A DNA stretch of 47,712 nucleotides from positions 1 through 47,712 of the forward strand of contig JAJTED010000009.1 of assembly GCA_021300535.1 (NCBI GenBank), written 5' to 3'. The stretch comes from Planctomycetaceae bacterium (lineage in GTDB: Bacteria > Planctomycetota > Planctomycetia > Pirellulales > UBA1268). Shown piece after piece: positions 11,356 through 19,789 of the stretch. The stretch's first letter is position 1; the number at the start of each line of letters is the position of its first letter. The notes beneath the pieces were generated by a model, which searched no databases, had not been told where the DNA came from, and worked only from the letters and a program-made list of their open reading frames with translations. Position numbers and translations under genes: made by a program.

Positions 11356-12702
11356 ATGACGACGCTCGTACTCCTTCTGATCGCGGTTTCAGCCACCGCC
11401 GCAGACCCGCCGCCGGCCCCGGAGCCGCCACCGCTGCGGTGGGACGCGCTCCAGCCCGGCCTGCCACCAAGCGAAGGCCTGTTCGCCGGCGAGTATGCCG
11501 CCGGCATGCTCCAGCGGCCGGCCGGGCTGACGCTCGACACCTGGTTTCACGACGGGTGGATGCGAGTCTACGCGTTGCTCCAGCTCGACCGCGTGGTGCG
11601 GTGCGCGGAGATCGGCCGCGGCTCGGGGCCGGTGTGGATGTTCGGCGGCGCCCGCCAGCCGGACCTGCTCGAGCGGACGCAGGTCACCATCCCCGACGAT
11701 ACCTTCCCGCACCGCGACGTGCCGCTGCCGGCCCGGCGGGTGTTCGACATCGGCAATGGCCAGGGCATCCTCGTCGTCCGGCACGGCAAGATCGTCTTCG
11801 AAGACTACCCCGGCATGGACCCGGCCCAGCGGCACCACTGGATGAGCATCTCGAAGTCGGCGGTCAACATGCTGATGGGCAGGCTGGTGATGGAGGGCAA
11901 ACTCGACCTCACCCGGAAGGTGGAGGACTACCTGCCGGAACTGAAGGGAAAGGGCTACGGGAGCTTCACGGTGCAGGAGCTGGCCGACATGGACGCCGAC
12001 GTCGACATGAACGAGTCGAATTACACCGCCCCCAACTCTCCGTTTTGGGACTGGGGGCGGGCCATCGGCTGGTTCGCCGACGACGGCCGGTGGCCGGGCG
12101 GCGTGAAGCAGCTGCTGCTCACCATCGAGCGGCGGCCCCGGCCCGACGGCGAGGCGGCGCAGAAGGTGCGGTACACGGGCTCCAACAGCCAGACGCTGGC
12201 CTGGATCATCGAGCGGCAGAGCGGTCGCCCGATGCAGCAATACTTCGAGGAGAGCATCTGGCGGCACATCGGGGCCGTGGCCGACGCCGTGGTGAGCGTC
12301 GACCGCCACGGCGTGCCGTTCGCCGGCGGCGGGATGAGCTCGACGCTCCGCGACCTGGCCCGCTACGGCACCATCTGGGCCAATCGCGGAGTGGCGCCGG
12401 ATGGCACGCGGGTCTTCGACGCGGCGTGGCTCGAGGAAAACACCTCCGGCAAGGGGCTGATCATCATGCGGGACTACCGCTACCACAACCACTCGTATTC
12501 CAAGAATGGCGCGATCGTCCACCAGGGCCATTCGGGACAGATGCTGTGGGTGCATCCCGGGCACGGAACGATCGTCGCCTGCTTCGGCTCGAACACGGAA
12601 CCGACGGGCCAGAAGCGGTGGTCCTCGCGGGCGTTGCTGCTCATGGCGGAGGCCATCGACCGGGAACTGACCGCGAACGGCGGCGCCCCCGCGACGCGGT
12701 AG
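11356..12702 (+). CDS. Secreted beta-lactamase / NylB-like serine hydrolase
   Basis: A 448-residue member of the class C beta-lactamase/penicillin-binding-protein-like serine hydrolase family. A signal peptide (MTTLVLLLIAVSATAADPP) directs export. The catalytic SxxK motif is S164-I-S-K167 in HHWMSISKSAVNMLMG. The tyrosine motif is RYTGSNSQTLAWIIERQSG (about Tyr273), which resembles 6-aminohexanoate-dimer hydrolases more than true beta-lactamases. A C-terminal GHSGQMLWVHPGH segment replaces the KTG box. The start was fixed by the CCGGAGG site five bases upstream of ATG 11356. A role in hydrolysing peptides, esters or amides outside the cytoplasm is likely; resistance to beta-lactams is not implied. 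Confidence 0.9.
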   Translation: MTTLVLLLIAVSATAADPPPAPEPPPLRWDALQPGLPPSEGLFAGEYAAGMLQRPAGLTLDTWFHDGWMRVYALLQLDRVVRCAEIGRGSGPVWMFGGARQPDLLERTQVTIPDDTFPHRDVPLPARRVFDIGNGQGILVVRHGKIVFEDYPGMDPAQRHHWMSISKSAVNMLMGRLVMEGKLDLTRKVEDYLPELKGKGYGSFTVQELADMDADVDMNESNYTAPNSPFWDWGRAIGWFADDGRWPGGVKQLLLTIERRPRPDGEAAQKVRYTGSNSQTLAWIIERQSGRPMQQYFEESIWRHIGAVADAVVSVDRHGVPFAGGGMSSTLRDLARYGTIWANRGVAPDGTRVFDAAWLEENTSGKGLIIMRDYRYHNHSYSKNGAIVHQGHSGQMLWVHPGHGTIVACFGSNTEPTGQKRWSSRALLLMAEAIDRELTANGGAPATR

Positions 12703-12741
12703 CGGTCGCGGGTCGTCGCGGCGGGCTCCTGGGGAGCGCCG

Positions 12742-12768
12742 CGCTTCCCGCCCCATCCCGGGGAAGCG
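12742..12768. terminator. Possible bidirectional hairpin terminator
   Basis: An 8-bp perfect inverted repeat (CGCTTCCC ... GGGAAGCG) with an 11-base loop, placed between two converging genes whose stops are 76 bases apart. No U-tract is present, so an intrinsic terminator is only a suggestion from position and structure. Confidence 0.35.
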
Positions 12769-12778
12769 TGGCGGAAAG

Positions 12779-14671
12779 TCACTCCTCGTCGCATAGGAAG
12801 CCCCGGCTGGCGGCGGCCGCGGACCAGAGCAGGGCCAGGCCGCCGTAGGCCGGCGCGAGGTGCCAGCCGTCCACGTAGCCCACGGCGTGGTGCACGGCGA
12901 TCGCCACCGCGTAGCCCACGGTGCCGGCGATCACGAGCGTCCACCACAGCCAGCCGGCCCCGCGCCGGAATCCCCACAGCGCCGCCAGGAGCATCGTCAG
13001 GCCGGCCACCATCAGCATGCCGCCGAACGTGCCCCGGTCGTGGGCCACCAGGGGCACGAGGCCGGGCACCGCCGCGAGGTCGGCGGCACACAGCTGCAGA
13101 AAGGTCAGGTCCTCGCGCACGAAGACCGCCGTCATGCCGATGATCGAGATCACGACACCGGCCAGCAGCACGACCGCGCCGTGAACGATGAATCCCAGTT
13201 GCCCCCACTGGGCCCGCAGCCAGGCGGCGTCGTTGACGCGGTCGGCCGCGGCACATGACTGCAGCCGGCTCGGCCGCCCCACGATCGCCAGGAGCATGAA
13301 CTGAAAGAGGATCGCCGTCACGAAGGCATGCAGCGGATCAAAGTAGCCGAAGCCCAGGAAGGAGAAGAACGAGAAGAAGCCGACCAGCGCCGGCACGATG
13401 ATCGCCTGTTCGGCCCAGTGCTGCCCCCGCCGGACGGCGAACCACGCCAGCCCCGCGAACAGGATGCCCACGCCCAGCATCGCCCCGGCGAGCGAGACGC
13501 GGTCGTGCGCCATGAAGGGGAGCAGCCGGGGGCTGACGGCGCCGATCGCCGCCCGGGTGAGCCCCGACATCGCCTCGTCGTAGGGCATGATCACGCGGGT
13601 GCAGGCGATGGCCAGCGCCATCAGGCCGCCGATGAACATGCTCGCGCCGATCACCAGCGCCCAGGGCCACTTCTCCCGCATGGCAGAGTCGTCGCCGGCG
13701 GCGACCGCCGCATCCGCGGCGAGCGTCAGTGCCAGGGCCAGCTCGTTGCACCGCTTCGCGAGCCCCGGCCCTGTGAACACCAGGCCGCTGTCGATCGCCA
13801 CGAGATCGGCCCCCAGGCCCATGAGCCGCTCCGCGTCGCCCGGCGCATGGATGCCGGCCGCCGCGATCAGGCAGGCCTCGGCGTCGAGTGTCTCACGCAG
13901 CCGCCGCGTCCACGACTCGGCAGCGTCCAGCCACGTGGCCCCCATCTCGACGCGGTCCGTGAACTCGGCCCGGCCGACGATCGCCCCGACCGCGCCCGCG
14001 TGCTGCGCCGCCGTGACCAAGCCGATCGTCTCCGGCGCCGCGTTCGCGGGCACCACGACGAACACCGGTCGCCCACCGGCCCGCTCCACGACGCGTCGCA
14101 CCCGTGCCACACAGGCCGCATCGGCATCGGCGCCACGGCCGGCCGGCATGGGAATGGAAAACACCGCCGCCTGCGCGGCGAGGGTGTCGATCACGGTTTG
14201 ATCGTCGGCCGCCGTGCCGTCAGCCGCGAGCCGCACGATGACCGCGGGCCGCGGTGTCTTCATCCGTCCAAGCGCGGCCTCGACAGCGGCGTGCCCGGGA
14301 CTCGCGTCGGGTGGCGCGATGCCGATCGTCTCCGTGGCGTCATCCCGCACGGTGCGCCGCTCGGGCACCGGCCCGACGGAGACCGGCCCGATCTCGACGA
14401 ACCCAAACCCGAATCGGCACAGTCCGGGCAGTCCCAGGAGCCGGGGGTCGATACCTGGCGCGAGCCCGACCGGCGCATCGATCTCCACCGCCCCGAGCCG
14501 CCGGCGCAGCGGCCGCGCCGGCCGCATGTGGCCCATGAACTCGATCACCCGTCGCCCCCACGGCAGCCGCGCCACCGTGCCGATCGCGGCCAGCGCCAGA
14601 TCACGCCCCACGGTCGTCGGCAAGCGAAACAGCGCTGGCCGAAAGACGGTGCGGTAAGTCCAGTCCGGCAT
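12779..14671 (-). CDS. Dihydroorotate-dehydrogenase-like domain fused to a duplicated membrane domain
   Basis: A 630-residue fusion. Residues 1-320 resemble class 2 dihydroorotate dehydrogenase (N-terminal FRPALFRL, APVGLAPGIDPRLLGLPGL, FGFGFVEIGPVSVGP, and the C-terminal phosphate-binding-like AAGIHAPGDAERLMGLGADL). However, the usual substrate motif NxSSPNT is not recognisable, so pyrimidine synthesis activity is doubtful. Residues about 335-630 are a polytopic membrane domain with two related halves, each with an AHDR motif (388-391 and 543-546) preceded by a similar LxPxxAHDR approach and followed by two or three hydrophobic helices. Start ATG 14671 gives the normal DHODH N-terminus; the frame stays open upstream through the repeat elements. 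The product could be a membrane-bound FMN protein of unknown role. The domain calls are from motifs and were not searched. Confidence 0.75.
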   Translation of the reverse strand: MPDWTYRTVFRPALFRLPTTVGRDLALAAIGTVARLPWGRRVIEFMGHMRPARPLRRRLGAVEIDAPVGLAPGIDPRLLGLPGLCRFGFGFVEIGPVSVGPVPERRTVRDDATETIGIAPPDASPGHAAVEAALGRMKTPRPAVIVRLAADGTAADDQTVIDTLAAQAAVFSIPMPAGRGADADAACVARVRRVVERAGGRPVFVVVPANAAPETIGLVTAAQHAGAVGAIVGRAEFTDRVEMGATWLDAAESWTRRLRETLDAEACLIAAAGIHAPGDAERLMGLGADLVAIDSGLVFTGPGLAKRCNELALALTLAADAAVAAGDDSAMREKWPWALVIGASMFIGGLMALAIACTRVIMPYDEAMSGLTRAAIGAVSPRLLPFMAHDRVSLAGAMLGVGILFAGLAWFAVRRGQHWAEQAIIVPALVGFFSFFSFLGFGYFDPLHAFVTAILFQFMLLAIVGRPSRLQSCAAADRVNDAAWLRAQWGQLGFIVHGAVVLLAGVVISIIGMTAVFVREDLTFLQLCAADLAAVPGLVPLVAHDRGTFGGMLMVAGLTMLLAALWGFRRGAGWLWWTLVIAGTVGYAVAIAVHHAVGYVDGWHLAPAYGGLALLWSAAAASRGFLCDEE

Positions 14672-14734
14672 GGCGACACATTCCTGCGAGACGAACCGGA
14701 GTCGGGCCGCGATTTTAACTGTCCGGCCCGGCCC

Positions 14735-14918
14735 AAGAAGCCCCGGGTGGAAACCCGGAGACTCCGGGCACGAACACCATCCCACCGTCCATGCCGCAAA
14801 CGCCCACCGTCCATGCCGCAAACGCCTCGCGCCACTGCTGCGCAACGTCCACATGCATGGCACGCGGGATCGCCATTCGACCCGGTGTCCCCCGGCTTCC
14901 GCCGGGGGCTTTTTGTGG
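14735..14918 (+). repeat. REPIN-like element E1
   Basis: This is a pair of inverted palindromic ends around a core. The left end has a CCCCGGGT-GGAA-ACCCGG hairpin and the right end a perfect CCCCCGGC-TTCC-GCCGGGGG hairpin followed by CTTTTT. The reverse complement of the right end aligns with the left end (AAgAAGCCCC...GGAAxCC...GGACwCCGGG). The core contains a 22-bp tandem duplication (14781-14802 and 14803-14824) that is absent from the other copies. Confidence 0.85.
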
Positions 14919-14938
14919 GAGCGTAGCGCGCGTGGCCC

Positions 14939-15098
14939 AAGAAGCCCCGGGTGGAAACCCGGGGACTCCGGGCATGAACACCATCCCACCGTCCATGCCG
15001 CAAACGCCCCGCGCCACTGCTGCGCAACGTCCACATGCATGGCACGCGGGATCGCCATTCGACCCGGTGTCCCCCGGCTCCCGCCGGGGGCTTTTTGT
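14939..15098 (+). repeat. REPIN-like element E2
   Basis: A second copy in the same orientation, 204 bp after E1. The left end is a perfect CCCCGGGT-GGAA-ACCCGGGG hairpin and the right end a CCCCCGGC-TCCC-GCCGGGGG hairpin with a CTTTTT tail. The core matches E1 except that it lacks the 22-bp duplication. It lies 25 bases downstream of the hypE stop and may also terminate that transcript, since the left end read on the - strand gives a GC-rich hairpin followed by CTTCTT. Confidence 0.88.
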
Positions 15099-15123
15099 GG
15101 ACAATGGCCGAGCAGGCGTGTCT

Positions 15124-16206
15124 TCAGCACATCCGCGGCAACTGCTCGCCGATCGGCATGGGCACGATTCGCGTGCCGCCGAGCGCCGTTCGCATGGCGA
15201 CCAGGCCCGGATGGGCGGCGACGACCCGCCCGAGCCGCACGGCATCGCGGCCATGCTCGTGTCGCCGCATCGCCCCCAGCACCGGGTCGGCATGGGTGGC
15301 GGGCACCACGGCGAGCAACTTGCCCTCGTTGGCGACGAGCAGCGGATCGAGGCCGAGCAGTTCGCAGGCCGCGGCCACCGGCGAGGCGACGGGGATCGCC
15401 TCCTCGTCGATCTCGATCCCCACCCGCGCGAGCGTCGCGATCTCCGCGAGGCTCGTCGCCACCCCACCGCGGGTCGGATCGCGGAGCATCTTCAAGTCGC
15501 GGCAGACGGAGAGCATGGCGGCGACGAGCCCATGCAGCGGGGCCGTGTCACTCGAGATCGGGGCGTCGAACTCGAGCCCGTCGCGCACGCTCATCACCGC
15601 CATGCCATGGTCGGCGAGCGTGCCGCTGACGAGCACGACGTCGCCGGGCCGCACCCGCTCGGGCCCGAGGGCCACTCCCGGCGGCACGATCCCGATGCCG
15701 GCGGTGTTCACGTAGCAGCCGTCGCCGTGACCACGTTCCACGACCTTCGTGTCGCCCGTCACGATCGCGACGCCGGCCGCCCGCGCCGCCCGCGCCATAC
15801 AGCCGGCAATCTCCGCGAGCTCGGCGATCGGCAATCCTTCCTCGATGATGAAGGCGGCGGTCAGCCACAACGGCCGGGCCCCGCTCATGGCGAGGTCGTT
15901 GACGGTGCCGTTGACTGCCAAATCGCCGATCGTGCCACCGGGAAACGTCAGCGGACGGACGACATAGGAGTCGGTGGAGATCGCCAGCCGGCCGCCGCCG
16001 GCGAGCAGGTCCGCCGCGTCGAGCACACACGAATCACCAAGCCGGTCGAGGACGGGATTCGCGAACGCCGGCAGGAACACCTGCTCGATCAGCTCGTGCG
16101 ACAGCGTCCCGCCCCCGCCATGCCCGAGAATTACCCGCTCCCGCTCGCGCACGGGCGTCGGACATACGAGTCTCGCCACGTCGATCGCACCGCCGGCGTC
16201 AGCCAT
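15124..16206 (-). CDS. hypE: Hydrogenase expression/formation protein HypE
   Basis: A 360-residue AIR-synthase-like HypE. It has the glycine-rich start ILGHGGGGTLSHELIEQVF, the ATP-binding region STDSYVVRPLTFPGGTIGDL, and the characteristic C-terminal PRMC, whose cysteine accepts the carbamoyl group from HypF and is dehydrated to thiocyanate. With HypF it produces the cyanide ligands of the [NiFe] active site. The start at ATG 16206 is supported by GAGAGGGTG just upstream. A 228-base gap separates it from hypD, so it could have its own promoter or follow read-through. Confidence 0.97.
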   Translation of the reverse strand: MADAGGAIDVARLVCPTPVRERERVILGHGGGGTLSHELIEQVFLPAFANPVLDRLGDSCVLDAADLLAGGGRLAISTDSYVVRPLTFPGGTIGDLAVNGTVNDLAMSGARPLWLTAAFIIEEGLPIAELAEIAGCMARAARAAGVAIVTGDTKVVERGHGDGCYVNTAGIGIVPPGVALGPERVRPGDVVLVSGTLADHGMAVMSVRDGLEFDAPISSDTAPLHGLVAAMLSVCRDLKMLRDPTRGGVATSLAEIATLARVGIEIDEEAIPVASPVAAACELLGLDPLLVANEGKLLAVVPATHADPVLGAMRRHEHGRDAVRLGRVVAAHPGLVAMRTALGGTRIVPMPIGEQLPRMC

Positions 16207-16434
16207 CGCTCACCCTCTCATTTCTCGTGCGCCAGCGCGGCCGGCTTCCCCACACGCAACCGTTGCCAAGGTCATGGAGCCACGCATCACCGATGGATCG
16301 CCACCGCACTCGCCACCGCCGCCGGGAGCCGACGGCATCGGCGGATGCTCGACGAGCGTGTGGCCCGGCCGCGGCCACAGCGAGGAGACATCTGCCGTCC
16401 CGGCGGCGGTGCGTCACCGCCGTGCACGCCCCGC
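16207..16434. other. Gap between hypD and hypE
   Basis: A 228-base non-coding spacer inside the hyp series, which otherwise has overlapping genes. Apart from the ribosome-binding site for hypE, nothing recognisable is seen. It may mark a lost gene or a separate hypE promoter. Confidence 0.4.
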
Positions 16435-17525
<1,091 letters not shown>

Positions 17526-17529
<4 letters not shown>

Positions 17530-17813
17530 GCGGAGGACGAGGCAGCGTCCGGATCGCTGGTGGCCCGGAGTTCGGCCAGTTCCTCCTCCAGGCGGCCGAT
17601 CTCGGCGAAGGTGCGGAGCGTGGCCCGGGCCGCGGCCTCGTCGAGCCGGCCAATGGCGAAGCCGACGTGGACGATGGCGTAGTCGCCGACGGCGATGCCG
17701 GGCACGGAGACCAGGCACACGTCCTTGAGCACGCCGCCGAAGTTCAGGCGGCCCATCCGCACGCCGGCCTCGACGCGGATCGATTCGACACGACCCGGCA
17801 CGGCGAGGCACAT
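17526..17813 (-). CDS. hypC: Hydrogenase assembly chaperone HypC
   Basis: A 95-residue HypC/HupF chaperone. The essential N-terminal cysteine is at position 2 (MCLAVPGRV), and the family segment [18 protein letters not shown] follows. ATG 17813 was chosen because HypC needs Met-Cys at the N-terminus; a GTG codon lies directly upstream. The ATG shares one base with the stop of the preceding small gene, and the stop overlaps hypD. HypC binds HypD and delivers the iron unit to the large-subunit precursor. The C-terminal tail (about 20 residues, acidic and Ala/Ser-rich) is longer than in typical HypC. Confidence 0.97.
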
Positions 17814-18163
17814 CACCGTCCCTCCGCCACGACCGGCAGGCGGATCTGGACGAGGTCGTGCCGTTCCTCGGCCGCGGCCGACGCCGCCGTGCGCACGATC
17901 CCGTGCATGGCAAACAGCACCCGCACCGCCGGTTCGGCGAGCAGTTCGAGCAGCAGTTCGAGGCCCCGGGGATCCGCCTTCAGCCGGCGGACGATCGCCA
18001 CCAGGCCGGCCCGATGAAAGGCCTCCACCGCCCGCTTCAAAGCGATCGCCCGCTCCCGACCGGCGGCATCCAGTTCATCGACCGCCTCGACCTCGGCATC
18101 GACCCGCTCCGCCAGCCGCTCCAACTCGTCTCCGTCCAGTGCCGCTCCGTCCGCCTGTGTCAT
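17813..18163 (-). CDS. Small hydrogenase-cluster protein
   Basis: A 116-residue, mostly helical, charged protein. It resembles, by eye, the helical N-terminal part of NifU-like proteins found in some uptake-hydrogenase operons (a helix with [20 protein letters not shown] and a later [15 protein letters not shown]). No cysteines are present, so it cannot bind an iron-sulfur cluster by itself. It is translationally coupled to hypC by a one-base overlap, and the maturation protease gene lies 56 bases upstream. A role in hydrogenase assembly is inferred from position only. Confidence 0.6.
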   Translation of the reverse strand: MTQADGAALDGDELERLAERVDAEVEAVDELDAAGRERAIALKRAVEAFHRAGLVAIVRRLKADPRGLELLLELLAEPAVRVLFAMHGIVRTAASAAAEERHDLVQIRLPVVAEGR

Positions 18164-18219
18164 CGCTCATCCCTTCGTATATAAGGATGCAGATTGCGGC
18201 TCCGACCGCGGCTGCGTCG

Positions 18220-18705
18220 TCAGCATTTTCCGGCCGCGAGCGGGGCCAGCCGCGCGGCCAGCAGCTCGACCACGGCGTCGATGGCCCGATCGACCGCCGG
18301 CGACAGCTCCGCTCCCGCGTCGAACACCGCCCCTTCGATCAAAATCGCGGTCACCCGGTCCGGGCGGCCCTCGCGGAGCAACCAGCGGGCGAACGCCAGC
18401 GCATGGTCCCAGCGAAACGCGTGGAGGTTGATCCCCGCCGGCGGCGGCACGTTCGCCACCTCGGCCCCCGGCACCTCGAAGATCGCCCCGGGCTCGGCCC
18501 CCGTCTGACAGGCGTCGACGAGGATCACCTCCGGCACCCCCCGCATCTGGAACACCACGTCCATGCCCCCGGTGCCCCCGTCGGCACACCGCACCCCCTC
18601 CGGCAGGCCGCGGTTCCAGAGCCGGCGGACGAGCACCGGCCCGGCCGCGTCGTCGCCGCGCAGCGGGTTGCCGCAGCCGATCACGAGCACGCGGGTCGGC
18701 GGCAT
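18220..18705 (-). CDS. Hydrogenase maturation protease (M52, HyaD/HybD-like)
   Basis: A 161-residue nickel-dependent endopeptidase of the HyaD/HupD/HybD family. It has the N-terminal GCGNPLRGDDAAGP motif with the acidic metal ligand, a second aspartate in ILVDACQTGAEPG, and the histidine in GINLHAFRW. These three match the Ni-sensing residues known for HybD. It removes the C-terminal extension of the large subunit after nickel insertion. The gene starts 4 nt after the 49-codon gene carrying a hydrogenase C-terminal motif, which is therefore its obvious substrate in this locus. Confidence 0.94.
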   Translation of the reverse strand: MPPTRVLVIGCGNPLRGDDAAGPVLVRRLWNRGLPEGVRCADGGTGGMDVVFQMRGVPEVILVDACQTGAEPGAIFEVPGAEVANVPPPAGINLHAFRWDHALAFARWLLREGRPDRVTAILIEGAVFDAGAELSPAVDRAIDAVVELLAARLAPLAAGKC

Positions 18706-18709
18706 GGCA

Positions 18710-18859
18710 TCAGCCTCCCGTGCCCAGGCGAAAGGCCGGACGTGCGCGGCCGGTCTTGCCGTCGTCGGCGTGCGCCGTGCACACGAGGCACGAATCGAAC
18801 GACCGGGCCAGGTGCCCCATCTCGACGCCCAATGACGGGTGCCAGAGAAGGGTGGCCAT
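18710..18859 (-). CDS. 49-residue stand-alone C-terminus of a [NiFe]-hydrogenase large subunit
   Basis: The product contains the Ni-ligating C-terminal motif of large subunits in RSFDSCLVCTAH (residues 19-30; the usual DPCxxCxxH with serine in place of proline). A 19-residue tail follows (ADDGKTGRARPAFRLGTGG) that matches the extension removed by the protease. The rest of a large subunit (about 450 or more residues with the N-terminal RxCGxC motif) is missing here and is not found anywhere in the window. The gene has its own ATG with a GGAG site seven bases upstream, starts 28 bases after the UreH-like gene, and ends 4 nt before the protease gene. It may be a genuine split subunit, as known for VhuU in Methanococcus voltae, or the relic of a deletion that fused a start to the end of a lost gene. 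Confidence 0.75.
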   Translation of the reverse strand: MATLLWHPSLGVEMGHLARSFDSCLVCTAHADDGKTGRARPAFRLGTGG

Positions 18860-18866
18860 GGTCGTT

Positions 18867-18870
18867 CTCC
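18867..18870 (-). promoter_or_regulatory. Ribosome-binding site of the 49-codon gene
   Basis: GGAG on the - strand with a seven-base spacer before ATG 18859. It matters because it suggests the mini-gene is translated in its own right and is not an accidental frame remnant. Confidence 0.6.
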
Positions 18871-18887
18871 GCGTGAAGGGGTAGGCG

Positions 18888-19550
18888 TCAGAGCCCGAGC
18901 CGCACGAGCACGCCGCAGGCGAGGATCGCCAGGCCCGCGAGCACATCAGCGCAACGGGCCAGGCGCGGGAGCCGCACGAGGCCGGCGGCATGCCGCATCG
19001 CCCACACGGCCGCCACCATCGTGGCCAACGTCGCCGCACCGAAGGCCGCGATCACCGCCGCCACCGCCCCGCCGCTCGCCCGCGCGGCGGGGAGCATGAC
19101 CAGCGGGATCAGCGGCTCGCAGGGCCCGAAGACGAACACCAGAAACGCAGCCCACGGCGGCCAGACCGACGCGGCCGCCACGGCACCGGCAGCCGGGTCC
19201 CCGTCACGGTGCATGGCCGCCCGCCGCCAGCCCCAGGCGACCAGGACGACGCCGCCGAGAATCAGCAGCCAGGCCGCGACGGCGCCGCGCGCCGACTCGA
19301 TCGGCTCGAACCGCGCTGCCGCGAGCCCGAGGGCCAGGCCGGCGATGCCGAGCATGACGGAGCCGGTCAGGTGCCCCAGCCCACATGCGAGCGTCACCCG
19401 CAGTGTCTTCGCGGTCGACCAGCCGCCCGCCCTCGCCATCGCCACGAACGGCACGTAATGGTCGGGACCGAGGAGCGTGTGCATCGCGGCCACCGATCCG
19501 GCCGTCAGGCACAGCGCGGCGGTCTCGGTGGCGGCGACGGCGGCGGACAT
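18888..19550 (-). CDS. UreH/NicO-like membrane protein, probable nickel permease
   Basis: A 220-residue membrane protein with about six hydrophobic helices. The first helix carries AAMHTLLGPDHYVPFVAMA, similar to the HxxxxDH signature of NicO/UreH-type nickel transporters, and the second carries ACGLGHLTGSVMLG with another histidine. A further helix has FVFGPCEPLIPLVML. The family (sulfite exporter TauE/SafE-like, UreH branch) is often found beside urease or hydrogenase genes, so Ni2+ transport for the hydrogenase is the best guess. It is the first gene of the - strand maturation operon, divergent from hypA. Another cation or sulfur substrate remains possible. Confidence 0.75.
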   Translation of the reverse strand: MSAAVAATETAALCLTAGSVAAMHTLLGPDHYVPFVAMARAGGWSTAKTLRVTLACGLGHLTGSVMLGIAGLALGLAAARFEPIESARGAVAAWLLILGGVVLVAWGWRRAAMHRDGDPAAGAVAAASVWPPWAAFLVFVFGPCEPLIPLVMLPAARASGGAVAAVIAAFGAATLATMVAAVWAMRHAAGLVRLPRLARCADVLAGLAILACGVLVRLGL

Positions 19551-19789
19551 CGGGACGCGTGCTCCGGCCGCGTCCTGGCGAAGACCTGCGGATGGCCCCC
19601 CTGCCTCACCGTGTCACGACGGCGGTTCGCCCCCTGCGACTGCGGAAACGTTAGCCGCGGTACCGCTCCCGGGAAACCGCCCCTGCCCGTAGAATCGCTT
19701 TCCCCTTCACCCGCAGGCACGCGACGAGCCTGATCTCGGGGCCGGACACTTGGCCGCCCCCCGACTGGCGTCACCTCCGCGAGCCTGCC
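19551..19789. promoter_or_regulatory. Divergent control region of the two hydrogenase-maturation operons
   Basis: A 239-base non-coding region between the UreH-like gene (-) and hypA (+), which should contain the promoters of both maturation transcripts. A TAGAAT box near 19690 could be a -10 element for hypA, but no matching -35 is evident. No strong operator palindrome was noticed. Confidence 0.45.

Noticed and set aside
11356-12702. Antibiotic-resistance beta-lactamase
   Set aside because: The tyrosine and C-terminal motifs fit NylB-like or esterase-type serine hydrolases better, and the KTG box is missing, so a resistance call is not justified.
11221-12814. A 27-nt near-match between 11221-11247 and 12788-12814 (both containing AAGCCCCGGCTGGCGGC)
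   Set aside because: Two mismatches in GC-rich DNA, and the second copy lies inside the 3' end of a coding region. It recalls the REPIN ends (AAGCCCCGG) but no second hairpin arm is present, so chance or coding bias is as likely.
14735-15098. CRISPR array made of the repeats near 14.7-15.1 kb
   Set aside because: Only two units of about 160-180 bp with inverted hairpin ends and similar cores; there are no short direct repeats with unique spacers and no cas genes.
18710-19039. A 109-codon reading of the hydrogenase C-terminal frame from an upstream ATG at 19039
   Set aside because: The additional 60 residues are antisense-type Arg/Trp/Cys-rich shadow of the UreH-like gene with no hydrogenase similarity. 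The ATG at 18859 has a proper ribosome site.
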